A DNA stretch of 64,000 nucleotides from Polyangiaceae bacterium (GTDB lineage Bacteria > Myxococcota_A > Polyangia > Polyangiales > Polyangiaceae), in the NCBI GenBank assembly GCA_016715885.1, contig JADJXL010000016.1:459994-523993 (forward strand), read 5' to 3'. How positions within the stretch are numbered: the first letter of the stretch is position 1; the number at the start of each line of letters is the position of its first letter. The position numbers and the translations under genes are program-made. The notes beneath the pieces were generated by a model that saw nothing but the letters and a program-made list of their open reading frames with translations, made no database searches and was not told the origin of the DNA. Below are positions 46,084 to 54,610 of this stretch, one piece after another.

Positions 46084-46554
46084 TCACCACCAGGCGCCCG
46101 GGAAGCCGCCGATGCCGCAATCGTCGTAGAGGTACGGATCGGCGAAGCCCGGTACGATGGGCGGAGCGATGACGTTGTTGTCGATGACGTTGACGACGAC
46201 GCTGGGCTCATTCCACCAACCACCGTCGAAGCAGTCGAATCCGGCAAGGCCCCACCCGCCGCCCAAGCAATCGCCAGCGAATCCGGGGTACCCGTACGCG
46301 CCGTAGTAGCCGGGGTAGCCGAGGTAACCACCGCGGAGGTATTTCCCGGCACCGTACCGGTAAGCACCACGACCGTATCCTGCCCAGCCGCCACCAGCGG
46401 AGAGCGCGTCGGCGCTTTCAGCCGTCATTTCATCCGTCATTTCATCTTCCCCCATCACCATGGGGTCTTCGACGCTCGTTGCACATCCGGTGCTCGCAAA
46501 AACAGCAACCAATCCAACGGCCAGCAGCGTCGAGAGCTTATTGTTCTGCAACAT
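46084..46554 (-). CDS. Gly/Tyr-rich secreted lipoprotein
   Basis: A 156-residue protein from ATG 46554 with a lipoprotein signal (MLQNNKLSTLLAVGLVAVFASTGC) and AGGGAG upstream of the start. The mature part has an acidic stretch (EDEMTDEMTAES) then a Gly/Tyr/Trp-rich region (GYGRGAYRYGAGKYLRGGYLG, YPGYYGAYGYPG) and a C-terminal hydrophobic segment. Low complexity suggests a surface or matrix structural protein. No known family. Confidence 0.6.
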   Translation of the reverse strand: MLQNNKLSTLLAVGLVAVFASTGCATSVEDPMVMGEDEMTDEMTAESADALSAGGGWAGYGRGAYRYGAGKYLRGGYLGYPGYYGAYGYPGFAGDCLGGGWGLAGFDCFDGGWWNEPSVVVNVIDNNVIAPPIVPGFADPYLYDDCGIGGFPGAWW

Positions 46555-47091
46555 GATGTATTCTCTCCCTGTTACTTGTTGGTATTTCCAACTCGATCGG
46601 CCGCTCGCGGCTGAGCATGTCCGACCGTGCCCATTACTTTCGGCGGCAGGGTTCAGACGTCGACCCCCCCACCGCGACGCCGATCGAAATTGCGTCGAAA
46701 TGGCGTTCACCGCCGCGTTTGTGAAGGGCGTCATGGTTTGTCAGGAGCATCCAACGCCACGTTCAGGGCGTCATGCACATGCCGTGACGGAATGCGCCGC
46801 GATTCTCGCCGTCGTTGCCGGAACCAAAATTGTCCCGATTCACGCCGCAATGGATGCGATTCCGAATGTTCTCGCAGGCGCGCCGGTCGACGACGAGACG
46901 TGGTCAATGTGCCTACCAGGTCTGGTCGAAATGCGTCGTCCTGGTCGTAGCAACCCAGTCGATTTGGCTTCGCGGATCCGCTGCGTCCCGTCCCAGTCGG
47001 GCTTCGTCCTTGCACATCGGGCAGAAACCGCATATGCCTTCAACGTCGACGAAGCTCGACAGCTTATCGTCCGTACCAGGAGAACCGAACC
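46555..47091. other. 537-bp gap without a convincing gene
   Basis: This gap separates divergent lipoprotein and Cys-rich genes. The frames open here give Arg-rich or unrelated translations on both strands, with no signal, family motif or good ribosome site. A frameshifted small gene cannot be excluded, since MVCQEHPTPRSGRHAHAVTE (from about 46734) has ordinary composition. Confidence 0.4.
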
Positions 47092-47973
47092 ATGCGAACG
47101 TCTTTTGCTCCCCTCTTTGCCGTTGCGCTCTCTACTGCGCTTTTGGGCTTTGCAACTCCGGCCAGCGCCGACATCGTCGCGTCGTGCGGCAGCATCGAAC
47201 TGAGTGCGAGCTCCGAGTGCGAAGTGCGCGTCGAAGGTGGGTGCACGGCATCGTGCGAGCCCGTGAATTTCACGGCGCAATGCTCCGCAGAGCTCTATGT
47301 TGGATGTTCGGGCATGTGCACCGCTACGGCCACTGTCCAATGCACAACGAGCTGCCAGGCGACTTGCGAAGCAGAATGCACGGTGGATCCGGCAAAGTTC
47401 GATTGTGCCGCCTCCTGCCGCGCCGATTGCGACGGAAGTTGCGATGCGACATGTGTCGGCGCCGAAGATACTGCAGAATGCCGGGCATCGTGCAAGTCGA
47501 CATGTGCGGCCCGATGCGATGGACGGTGCGACGCGACACCTCCGAGCGCCGATTGCAATTCCAAATGCGAAGCGAGCTGCAACGGGTCGTGTGAGGCCGA
47601 TGCCAACATGTCCTGTCAGGTGCAATGTCAATCCACGGGATACGTCGACTGTCAGACCGATCTTCAAGGGGGTTGCGAAGCCGCGTGCAGCAAACCCGAG
47701 GGCGCGCTTTTCTGTGATGGCCAATATGTCGACGTCGGCGACCAGCTCGACAAATGCGTGGCGGATTTGAAGAGCCTATTCGACATCGAAGTCACGGGTT
47801 ATGCCGAAGGCAACGCGCAATGCAGCGGTGGCCGATGCACCGCCGAGGCAAGTGCGGGCTGCTCTTGTTCGCAAGGCGTTGGCGCGGGGAGCTCCGGCAA
47901 TGCCGTCGGCATTCTCAGTGCAATCGCTGCGTTCGGCCTCGCGCTCGGACGCCGCAAGAACCAGCGCGCGTAA
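47092..47973 (+). CDS. Cysteine-rich secreted protein with MYXO-CTERM-like anchor
   Basis: A 293-residue protein with a signal peptide (MRTSFAPLFAVALSTALLGFATPASA) and a long Cys-rich repeat region (about 30-215) with CxxxC-type spacings (SCRADCDGSCDATC). The C-terminus has a Gly/Ser linker, a hydrophobic helix (AVGILSAIAAFGLALG) and a basic tail RRKNQRA, the layout of MYXO-CTERM sorting signals, though the typical Cys just before the helix is only present as CSCSQGVGAG. It would be anchored at the cell surface. Family role unknown. Confidence 0.75.
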   Translation: MRTSFAPLFAVALSTALLGFATPASADIVASCGSIELSASSECEVRVEGGCTASCEPVNFTAQCSAELYVGCSGMCTATATVQCTTSCQATCEAECTVDPAKFDCAASCRADCDGSCDATCVGAEDTAECRASCKSTCAARCDGRCDATPPSADCNSKCEASCNGSCEADANMSCQVQCQSTGYVDCQTDLQGGCEAACSKPEGALFCDGQYVDVGDQLDKCVADLKSLFDIEVTGYAEGNAQCSGGRCTAEASAGCSCSQGVGAGSSGNAVGILSAIAAFGLALGRRKNQRA

Positions 47974-48017
47974 AAAGTATTCGTCAGAGATTACGCGCGC
48001 AATTCAGACGCTGTGCA

Positions 48018-48596
48018 CTACGGCTTCTTGACCACGACTTCGCCGCCGAACGTCATGGGGTACGTGATGATCGCCACGCCCCCTTTCGGATGGGGAAACG
48101 TGACCTTTTTGAATGCAGTCGCAACGCAAGCGTCGACCTTCGAGTTTTTCATGGTCGACTTCAAAACCGAAGCATCTTTGACGGTTCCCAGAGGCCCGAC
48201 GGTCGCTTTGATGGTGACCGTTCCTTCGAGCTTGCCCTGCTTGTCCGCACCGAGCGTGTAACACGCATCGAAGGCTTGGATGTTGTCGTTGATGGCTTTT
48301 TGAATCTCCGCACTCGACAAACTACCCACCAGCGGCTGCGTGTCGGAAACCGTCGTTCCCGCGCTCGCCGACGGTGATGCGCTCGCCATCGATGGCGGTG
48401 CGGCCGACTCATTCGAAGAGGCTGGTGCGGTCGATGCGATGGCCCCCGTGCCGTTCGCGCTCGCGTCGGGTGATGGCTGTTTGGCGACTGGTTCTGGGCC
48501 ACAGCCAATGCACAAGGACGTTACGGAAAGACAAACCATGGCGAAACCCGAGAGATGCATGGGGCGAGTCGACGCCAATTTTGCCGCTGCGTCCAT
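48018..48596 (-). CDS. AgmX/PglI C-terminal domain lipoprotein
   Basis: 192 residues from ATG 48596 (an alternative at 48560 gives a better lipoprotein signal, MHLSGFAMVCLSVTSLCIGC). A Ser/Ala/Pro linker follows, then a domain of about 95 residues (SSAEIQKAINDNIQAFDACYTLG, GTVTIKATVGPLGTVKDASV, PHPKGGVAIITYPMTF) matching the AgmX/PglI C-terminal fold, a TonB-like domain from gliding-motility proteins of myxobacteria. Here it is a free lipoprotein, so a role in envelope contact is inferred. It is the last gene of a minus-strand run, 19 bp after the glycosyltransferase. Confidence 0.75.
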   Translation of the reverse strand: MDAAAKLASTRPMHLSGFAMVCLSVTSLCIGCGPEPVAKQPSPDASANGTGAIASTAPASSNESAAPPSMASASPSASAGTTVSDTQPLVGSLSSAEIQKAINDNIQAFDACYTLGADKQGKLEGTVTIKATVGPLGTVKDASVLKSTMKNSKVDACVATAFKKVTFPHPKGGVAIITYPMTFGGEVVVKKP

Positions 48597-48615
48597 GGGG
48601 AAAACGTCGCGTCGA

Positions 48616-49659
48616 TCAGGCGACGCGCGCGCGGGCAAACGGACCGGCCGCGATGGCGCGTTCGTAGACGGCCTCGTACGCGTTCGTCATGGTCGCCGTC
48701 CCGAACCGCTCACGGGCACGTTTGGCGCAGCGTGCGCGATCGAACGACACGGTCGCTTGAGCTGCCCGCACGAGCGCGTCCGCATCGCCGGGCTCAGCAA
48801 GGAACCCAGTGACATTTTCTTCAATGATTTCGGGGAACGAGCCGCGTGCAAATGCGAGCACCGGCGTGCCACACAGCATGGCTTCCACCGCCACGAGCCC
48901 AAAAGGTTCCTCCCAGTCGATGGGGCAAACCACGGCACGTGCACCACGTAGCAGCGCGATCTTTTGCTCGAGATCCGCTTCCCCGAGCTCGCGCACGTTC
49001 GGCAGCGCGATGCGCGGAGCGACGAGCTCATCGAAATACATACGGTCTTCCGGATGAACTCGTCCGGCGAGGCGAATCGGCAAACCAGCTCGACATGCGA
49101 TGTCGATGGCCGTGTGCGTTCCCTTCTCTCTCGCGTACCGGCCCAAATGCAGCAAATATCCGGCGTCTTCAAAACTTGGAGGGTATCGTTTCGGGGACAA
49201 ACCGTGGTAAATGACCGTCGAGCGCGCCAAGGGCGTCTCCAATTCGAGCTGGCGCTTGCTGATGGCCACGTAAAACGGTTTGGGATGCGTGGCAAAGATG
49301 CGCGAAGTGCTCTCTTCGCGCTTGTGATGAATCGTGTACACAATCGGTACGTGCACGAATTGACCGAGCGGCAGGCCGAGCGCGCTGTTCAGGTGGACGA
49401 CGTCGAAATCATTGCGAGCGACGTCGGCCATGGCCCACGCCGCATGATTCAACTCGTCCGCAGCCGTCGGAGGCCAGACGGGTCGATGATACAGCGCACG
49501 TTGCTTGCCGCTCACGACGGCATCACCCGTCGTGTACACGGTGACGTCGTGACCGCGTGCCGTGAGCTCTTCGGAAAGCTCGTAACAAAAAAGCTCCGTT
49601 CCGCCGTAGCCCCTGGGGGGCATGCGGATGAAGGGCGTCGAAATCATGGCAATTCGCAT
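48616..49659 (-). CDS. Family 4 glycosyltransferase
   Basis: A 347-residue GT-B enzyme starting at ATG 49659 (MRIAMISTPFIRMPPRGYGGTE); earlier in-frame starts add an unrelated basic stretch. The N-terminal domain has YGGTELFCYELSEELTARGHDVTV; the C-terminal donor domain has LHLGRYAREKGTHTAI and the EPFGLVAVEAMLCGTPVLAF acid motif with a final E in the EX7E site. It transfers a sugar, probably for cell-surface or secondary glycans. It lies between an SDR and the AgmX-like gene in one direction. Confidence 0.9.
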   Translation of the reverse strand: MRIAMISTPFIRMPPRGYGGTELFCYELSEELTARGHDVTVYTTGDAVVSGKQRALYHRPVWPPTAADELNHAAWAMADVARNDFDVVHLNSALGLPLGQFVHVPIVYTIHHKREESTSRIFATHPKPFYVAISKRQLELETPLARSTVIYHGLSPKRYPPSFEDAGYLLHLGRYAREKGTHTAIDIACRAGLPIRLAGRVHPEDRMYFDELVAPRIALPNVRELGEADLEQKIALLRGARAVVCPIDWEEPFGLVAVEAMLCGTPVLAFARGSFPEIIEENVTGFLAEPGDADALVRAAQATVSFDRARCAKRARERFGTATMTNAYEAVYERAIAAGPFARARVA

Positions 49660-49743
49660 GACGGACGAACCTCGGTGCGGTCGGCTGCGCATCGAGCGAT
49701 CGTCCGTCCGCACCCAGGCTGCCGTTACACGCGGCGTGCCAAG

Positions 49744-50577
49744 TTACTGCTGGGAGCGTCGGTACTTCTCGGCCGCCTGCTTCATCAGTTCGACCGCGCT
49801 CGGAGAAATCCGCTTCAGCGTATGCACCACCCACGCCTCGCGCGTCACGGGCAACGTGCCGATGTTTTTCTCCACCGCATGCATGATGCGATCGGCCACG
49901 AGATCCGGCGACGGAGCACGATCCATCAATTTCTCGCCCATGTTACGCGTCGACGCTTCCGCCATGCGGCCCCGGTGACGCCCAGCGTTGTTGATGTTCG
50001 TCTTGATGAACGACGGACAGATCGCCGTCACGCCAATGCCATGCTCGTGAAGATCGTCCCGTAACGCCTCGGAAAAACCCACGACGGCAAACTTCGTCGT
50101 GCAGTACGCCACGAGCATCCGCGTCCCCATGAGCCCCGCGAGCGACGCGATGTTCACCACGTGCCCTCCTCGACCACGTTCAACCATTTTGGGCACAAAG
50201 TAATGACAGCCGTGAACGACTCCCATCACGTTGATTCCCATGATCCACTTCCAGTCGTCGAGCGTCGTCTCGGTCAAACCACCCGACACGGCAACACCGG
50301 CGTTGTTCACCAGAACGTCGACAGCGCCATGTTCGCGATGCACTTCCTCCGCGAACCCTTCCATCGCTTCGGCATTCGCGACGTCCACCTTGCGCGAAAA
50401 CGCCCGCCGCCCAAGCTCACGAACTCTGCTCGACGTCTCTTCGAGACCAGCTTCGTTGATGTCCGAAAGAACCGCGTCTGCACCTTCACGAGCAAACGCC
50501 AGCGCCGTCGCGCGACCAATGCCACTTCCAGCGCCCGTCACGAGAACGACTTTGTTCTCGAATCGCCCGCGTTTCAT
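49744..50577 (-). CDS. Short-chain dehydrogenase/reductase
   Basis: A 277-residue classical SDR from ATG 50577 (MKRGRFENKVVLVTGAGSGIG). NAD(P) motif TGAGSGIG, NNAG, catalytic Ser region VVNIASLAG, and active YCTTK (YxxxK) are all present. The substrate is unknown; the C-terminal extension (LMKQAAEKYRRSQQ) resembles SDRs acting on acyl or sterol-like substrates. It follows the TIR-TPR gene by 31 bp and may belong to the same minus-strand operon. Confidence 0.9.
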   Translation of the reverse strand: MKRGRFENKVVLVTGAGSGIGRATALAFAREGADAVLSDINEAGLEETSSRVRELGRRAFSRKVDVANAEAMEGFAEEVHREHGAVDVLVNNAGVAVSGGLTETTLDDWKWIMGINVMGVVHGCHYFVPKMVERGRGGHVVNIASLAGLMGTRMLVAYCTTKFAVVGFSEALRDDLHEHGIGVTAICPSFIKTNINNAGRHRGRMAEASTRNMGEKLMDRAPSPDLVADRIMHAVEKNIGTLPVTREAWVVHTLKRISPSAVELMKQAAEKYRRSQQ

Positions 50578-50608
50578 CGACCCAAGAGAGCGCCATGCTC
50601 GAGTGCTG

Positions 50609-51835
50609 TCAAGACACGTCGAGCGTATTGAGCATCGCTTCCGCCGCGGGTGGCCAAATCTTGTGTGATTCCGGCAGCACGCCGCGTGTTTCGAGGTCGT
50701 GATACATGCCGATCGCTTGCAGCAAAAGCCCGCGCGCTTCGTCTCGTTCGTCTTGGCCACCCTCCGCCAAAACACTCGCCGTACGAAAACAAAACAGCGC
50801 ACGCTCCGCCTGAAACACCGCCACTTCCGCCTGCGTCACGAGCGCCGAGGAACTCGCCGCACCCGCCTCTCGAGCGAGCGCGTCCGCGAGCGCCATCCCA
50901 TCGCGGAACGCCGCGAGCGCTCCCGTCGAATCTCCAAGCGCCCGCAATACATGGCCGATACGAACGTACGTCGATGCAACCTCGCGCCGAGAAGTCACGT
51001 CTCCCGTCTCGTTCGCAAGCTCTTTTCGTAAAGACAAACAGTCTTGAAATGTTTTGAGCGCCAAAGGTTTGTCGCCCATCGCGCGCAGCACGTCCCCGAT
51101 GCTCTCCACACATCGAGCCAAAAGCCGGCGCCGCGAAGCGCGATCCACCGCTGCCGTCACGAGCCGCTCATGCGCGGCTTTTGCCGATTGGAATGCCGCC
51201 AGCGCGCCTGGTCCATCCCCCATGGCAAGCAGCGCTTCGCCAAGCCGATCACGCACGAGTGAAAGCAGCGTCAGATGATCGACGTCGTCCGGGAAGTCCG
51301 ACGAAAGCCTCTCGGCGATCGACAGCGCATGACGAAATGCGCTCGCCGCGGCGGTTTCCCGTTCGTTCTGCAAAAGCAGATCGCCCACCGTCACATGACA
51401 GAGCGTAATGCCCGTGAGGACACCGGCGATCGCGTCGCGGAACGCATATTCACGCTGAGACTCCGAATCGAGCGCGCTCGCGTCACGTGGGTACACCACT
51501 CGATCCTCGAGAGGTCCGGCATCCAGCGAGCATGCCCTTGCGCGCACCGGAATGAGCACCGTCCGTTGCTGACGTTCCATCGCGAGCGCTTCGGTGATCA
51601 CGGTGTTCACCGTCGATCCTGGCGCGAGCGCTTCGGGGCTCACGAGCGCGACGACGACGTCTGCGGAAGTCACTCGTGCAGTAGGTAAACCATCTGCGGG
51701 CTCGGACGGAAACTCGCGCACGAGCCCTGCTTCGACGAGCGGCGCGATGCGAGCGCAGAGATCGTCACGCAGCGCCCGATCCGACGGCTCGCTGCAAACG
51801 AATATCTCGGCGGCTTGGCTCACCTCGTGCATCAT
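50609..51835 (-). CDS. TIR-domain TPR protein
   Basis: A 408-residue protein from ATG 51835 (or 51832; MMHEVSQAAEIFVCSE). Residues about 5-140 form a TIR-type domain: AEIFVCSEPSDRALRDDLC, SADVVVALVSPEAL, ITEALAMERQQRTVLIPVRARACSLDAGPLEDRVVYP. The glutamate in ITEAL occupies the position of the catalytic NADase Glu. About seven TPR-like repeats follow (GALAAFQSAKAAHERLV). It is divergent from a pseudo-caspase/TPR gene across 162 bp. In bacteria TIR proteins act as NAD-consuming effectors or as scaffolds; which applies here is not known. Confidence 0.75.
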   Translation of the reverse strand: MMHEVSQAAEIFVCSEPSDRALRDDLCARIAPLVEAGLVREFPSEPADGLPTARVTSADVVVALVSPEALAPGSTVNTVITEALAMERQQRTVLIPVRARACSLDAGPLEDRVVYPRDASALDSESQREYAFRDAIAGVLTGITLCHVTVGDLLLQNERETAAASAFRHALSIAERLSSDFPDDVDHLTLLSLVRDRLGEALLAMGDGPGALAAFQSAKAAHERLVTAAVDRASRRRLLARCVESIGDVLRAMGDKPLALKTFQDCLSLRKELANETGDVTSRREVASTYVRIGHVLRALGDSTGALAAFRDGMALADALAREAGAASSSALVTQAEVAVFQAERALFCFRTASVLAEGGQDERDEARGLLLQAIGMYHDLETRGVLPESHKIWPPAAEAMLNTLDVS

Positions 51836-51997
51836 ACAGAGCTTCGCTCCAAAAATGCTCTCTCTCGATGCTGCGCCCTTCGATGTGCGCATTTTGATGT
51901 CGCGCTCGGACGAGCCGTCCTTTATAGGCAATGATGCGAACCGATCCCTGGTAAAATTGGTGCCGACCGACAAACGAACTTCGAGGACACGGGCTTG

Positions 51998-53647
51998 ATG
52001 CGAATCTTGATCACCGCGACGCCAGGGCTTTCTGCCACCGGGAGCGTTCCGCCTCTCGCGGTTGGTGGACTCGATCTGCGCAACCGTTTTGCGCGCGAGG
52101 ATGCCGGGTTCGACGTCGTGTTCGCCGACCCTGATGAAGACTTGGCCGAGCAAGTCATCGATGTGCTCACCAGGCGTTCGTGTGGCCCTCGCGATGCCGT
52201 CATGCTCTACATCGCGGCTCGAACGCTGCTCTCCCGTGAAGGCGAGCTCTACTTGTGCCTCGATCCGGAAGAAGCCAACGTTGGTGATGCGCTCGCCGAC
52301 GTCGCGGCGTCACTGCGCGATGCGGCTCCTGGTTGGAAGCTCATCGTCCTCGACCTCGTCGATGCTCGACTCGATGTCGATCCGACGCGCATTCAGACGC
52401 TCGTGCGCGCCGCCGAAGCCGCGATCGACTTTGCCGCGAGCGATATCGAGCTCGTGGTGTCACTCAGGTCCGAAGAAGTCAGTGGCGCGGAGAGCTCGCC
52501 GTTCGTCGATGCGCTCATCGGCGAGATGGATGCGGTCGATCGAAATCAAGGGTTGACCATGCGCTCGGTATTCGACCGAGTGCACCGGCGGCTTCATGGC
52601 GACGTCGCGTATTTGCATCACTCGCGTGCTCGCGTGACGTTCGAGCTCCTTCCGCTCGCGAAGGGAAGACGCGACCCATCCGCGATACCTCCTCCGTTCG
52701 CTTCGGATGCCCGTTCGTCGGTGCACCCGGCGGTTGCACTTCTTTCGAGCTCGGAAGATATGCCCGGCCCGCATCCCGAATCGTCGAAGCGCCGCGCGTT
52801 CATTCCCCTTCCAGCGCCTTCGGTTCCATCCATCAGCATGGCGCATTTGCCCGGCGACGATGGCCCGGATTCCGATGACGAATGGGCCACCGTCGATCCG
52901 GTGCTGCTCCTCGGTCGCCCGCTCGATGCGCCGCCAGGTGCGTCACTTCCGCCGCCGAGCGCATCCATGTATCCGCCAAGCTCTTCGTCGTTTCCGCCGC
53001 CTACGCGCACGCCCGTGGCTTTCTCGTCGGGCAACAGCGTGCCTCCGAGTGGCCCGGTGAGTGGCGTGCCCATGAGCGGCGTGCCATCGAGCGTCGCGCC
53101 ATCGAGCATGGCGCCAAGCTCGCGCCTCACGCGCGAAATCTCGCCGCTTGCGCGCTACACCGTCGAAGGCGAGCTGCTCGCGTCCCAAGGCGACATGTCC
53201 GGTGCGATTGCGCTATTTCGCAAAGCCCTTGCATTGCTTGGCCCGTCTGGCGAGCCAAACCTACGCGCCGAGATGTACACGCGCATTGGCGAATTGCGGG
53301 CGCAGAGCGGCACGCCCGAGGATGCCATCAGCGATTACGAAAAGGCCCTTGCATTGCGACCCGGTCATGTCCCTGCGCTCGAAGCGCTCATCGTCCTTTG
53401 CTCGAAGGAGAAGGATTGGCGCGGCGTCATGAGCGCCGAAGAGCGTCTTCTTGCCACCATCGACAGCACCACCGTCCGATTCGAGCGCATGATCGAATTT
53501 GCGGCGCGTTGGGAGGACGAGGCCGAGAAGCCTGGGCGTGCGCGGCATCTTTTCGAGCGTGCGCGTGAGCTTCAGCCCACCAACCCCGTGCTCGACGAAC
53601 AAATTCGCCGCGTATCGCTCAAAATGCTGAAGAAGCCGCAAGTGTAG
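51998..53647 (+). CDS. Pseudo-caspase / TPR protein
   Basis: A 549-residue protein from ATG 51998 (MRILITATPGLSATGSVPPL). The N-terminal ~220 residues look like a caspase-type (C14) domain: AREDAGFDVVFADPDEDLAEQ, then DAVMLYIAARTLLSREGELYLCLDPEE and KLIVLDLVDARLD. The sites that should hold the catalytic His (GHG) and Cys (DACRS) read AAR and DLVDAR, so activity is not expected. A long Pro/Ser-rich linker (about 270-380) leads to a TPR domain (GDMSGAIALFRKALALLG, EDAISDYEKALALRPGHVPAL). It faces the TIR-TPR gene. A recruitment or scaffold role is inferred. Confidence 0.7.
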   Translation: MRILITATPGLSATGSVPPLAVGGLDLRNRFAREDAGFDVVFADPDEDLAEQVIDVLTRRSCGPRDAVMLYIAARTLLSREGELYLCLDPEEANVGDALADVAASLRDAAPGWKLIVLDLVDARLDVDPTRIQTLVRAAEAAIDFAASDIELVVSLRSEEVSGAESSPFVDALIGEMDAVDRNQGLTMRSVFDRVHRRLHGDVAYLHHSRARVTFELLPLAKGRRDPSAIPPPFASDARSSVHPAVALLSSSEDMPGPHPESSKRRAFIPLPAPSVPSISMAHLPGDDGPDSDDEWATVDPVLLLGRPLDAPPGASLPPPSASMYPPSSSSFPPPTRTPVAFSSGNSVPPSGPVSGVPMSGVPSSVAPSSMAPSSRLTREISPLARYTVEGELLASQGDMSGAIALFRKALALLGPSGEPNLRAEMYTRIGELRAQSGTPEDAISDYEKALALRPGHVPALEALIVLCSKEKDWRGVMSAEERLLATIDSTTVRFERMIEFAARWEDEAEKPGRARHLFERARELQPTNPVLDEQIRRVSLKMLKKPQV

Positions 53648-53680
53648 TGTGTTTGTCGTGCCGATTTGGTAAAGTTTGGC

Positions 53681-54340
53681 ATGACCGATATCTCCAAGAA
53701 GCTTCGCATCCTGCCGGGAGCGCGCGTATTGACCCTCGGCGCCCCCGATTCGTTCCCATCGCTGCTCGATCCGCTGCCGGACAAGGCAATTTTGTCGACG
53801 CGCGCGACCGGAACATTCGACGTCGTGATGCTCTTCGTCGCCGATTCCAAAGCGCTCGAAAAAGGTTTGCCGCGTGCCACTGCGGCGCTCGGCGACGAAT
53901 CCGTCTTATGGATTTGTTACCCCAAGAAGACTTCGGGCATCAAGACCGACATGACGCGTGACGTCGGTTGGAATGTCGTCCAAGACGCTGGGTTTGGCCC
54001 GGTCTCTCAAGCGGCCATCGATGAAACGTGGTCGGCTCTTCGATTCAAGCAGGAATCCACCGTCGAACGAAAACAAGGATCGGCTATCGCTCCGGGAGCA
54101 GCGAAAAAGGCGGCGCCCCAAAAACGGGTCATTCCGCCGGCCGATTTGGTGGTGGCGCTCGGCACGAACGACGCTGCGACGGCCACGTGGAAGACGCTCG
54201 CGTCGTCGCACATCAAAGAGTATGTGCTTTGGATTGAGGACGCGAAGCGGCCGGAGACGCGCGCGCGGCGTGTCGAGCAAACCATTACGATGCTTGCGGC
54301 CGGCGTGCGTAATCGGAACGAGAAATACGCTGGCAAATAA
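53681..54340 (+). CDS. DUF3052-like / YdeI-type fusion protein
   Basis: A 219-residue protein from ATG 53681 (MTDISKKLRILPGARVLTLG). The N-terminal part (about 1-130) matches the DUF3052 type; the C-terminal part (about 150-219) ends with LASSHIKEYVLWIEDAKRPETRARRVEQTITML, the YdeI/OmpD-associated signature. The two are usually separate domains, so this is a fusion. Function is unknown; the YdeI group is linked to envelope stress. Free-standing, 33 bp after the pseudo-caspase gene. Confidence 0.75.
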   Translation: MTDISKKLRILPGARVLTLGAPDSFPSLLDPLPDKAILSTRATGTFDVVMLFVADSKALEKGLPRATAALGDESVLWICYPKKTSGIKTDMTRDVGWNVVQDAGFGPVSQAAIDETWSALRFKQESTVERKQGSAIAPGAAKKAAPQKRVIPPADLVVALGTNDAATATWKTLASSHIKEYVLWIEDAKRPETRARRVEQTITMLAAGVRNRNEKYAGK

Positions 54341-54409
54341 TTCCTGTCGCAACCCGGACGAACGCAATTCTTCTGGCGTTTTTCTTTCCGAGCGCAAAGG
54401 ATGTGCGCC

Positions 54410-54610
54410 ATGTCGAGCTCGAACGACAAGGTGTTCTTCGGTCAGCCGCGCGGAGTGTGGCTTTTTGCGGGCCTCGGGTTTGCCGCATTGGTCCTCGGTG
54501 CATTGCCGGCGGTTCGGCGATCGAGAATGCATTGGACGCGTCTGGTCCGCTTGCTTGACTTCGCGTCCTCACTGGTCAAGAGTGCGTACGGTTCGGAGGC
54601 ATCACCGTGA
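54410..54610 (+). pseudogene. Small protein, possible remnant of a peptide transporter
   Basis: A 66-residue product from ATG 54410 (MSSSNDKVFFGQPRGVWLFAGL). The opening FFGQPRG is the start of POT/PTR-type peptide transporters, and the hydrophobic end followed by RRSRMH resembles their last helix, so it may be what remains after an internal deletion. A real small membrane protein is the alternative. It overlaps the AAA/PD-(D/E)XK gene start by four bases. Confidence 0.35.
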
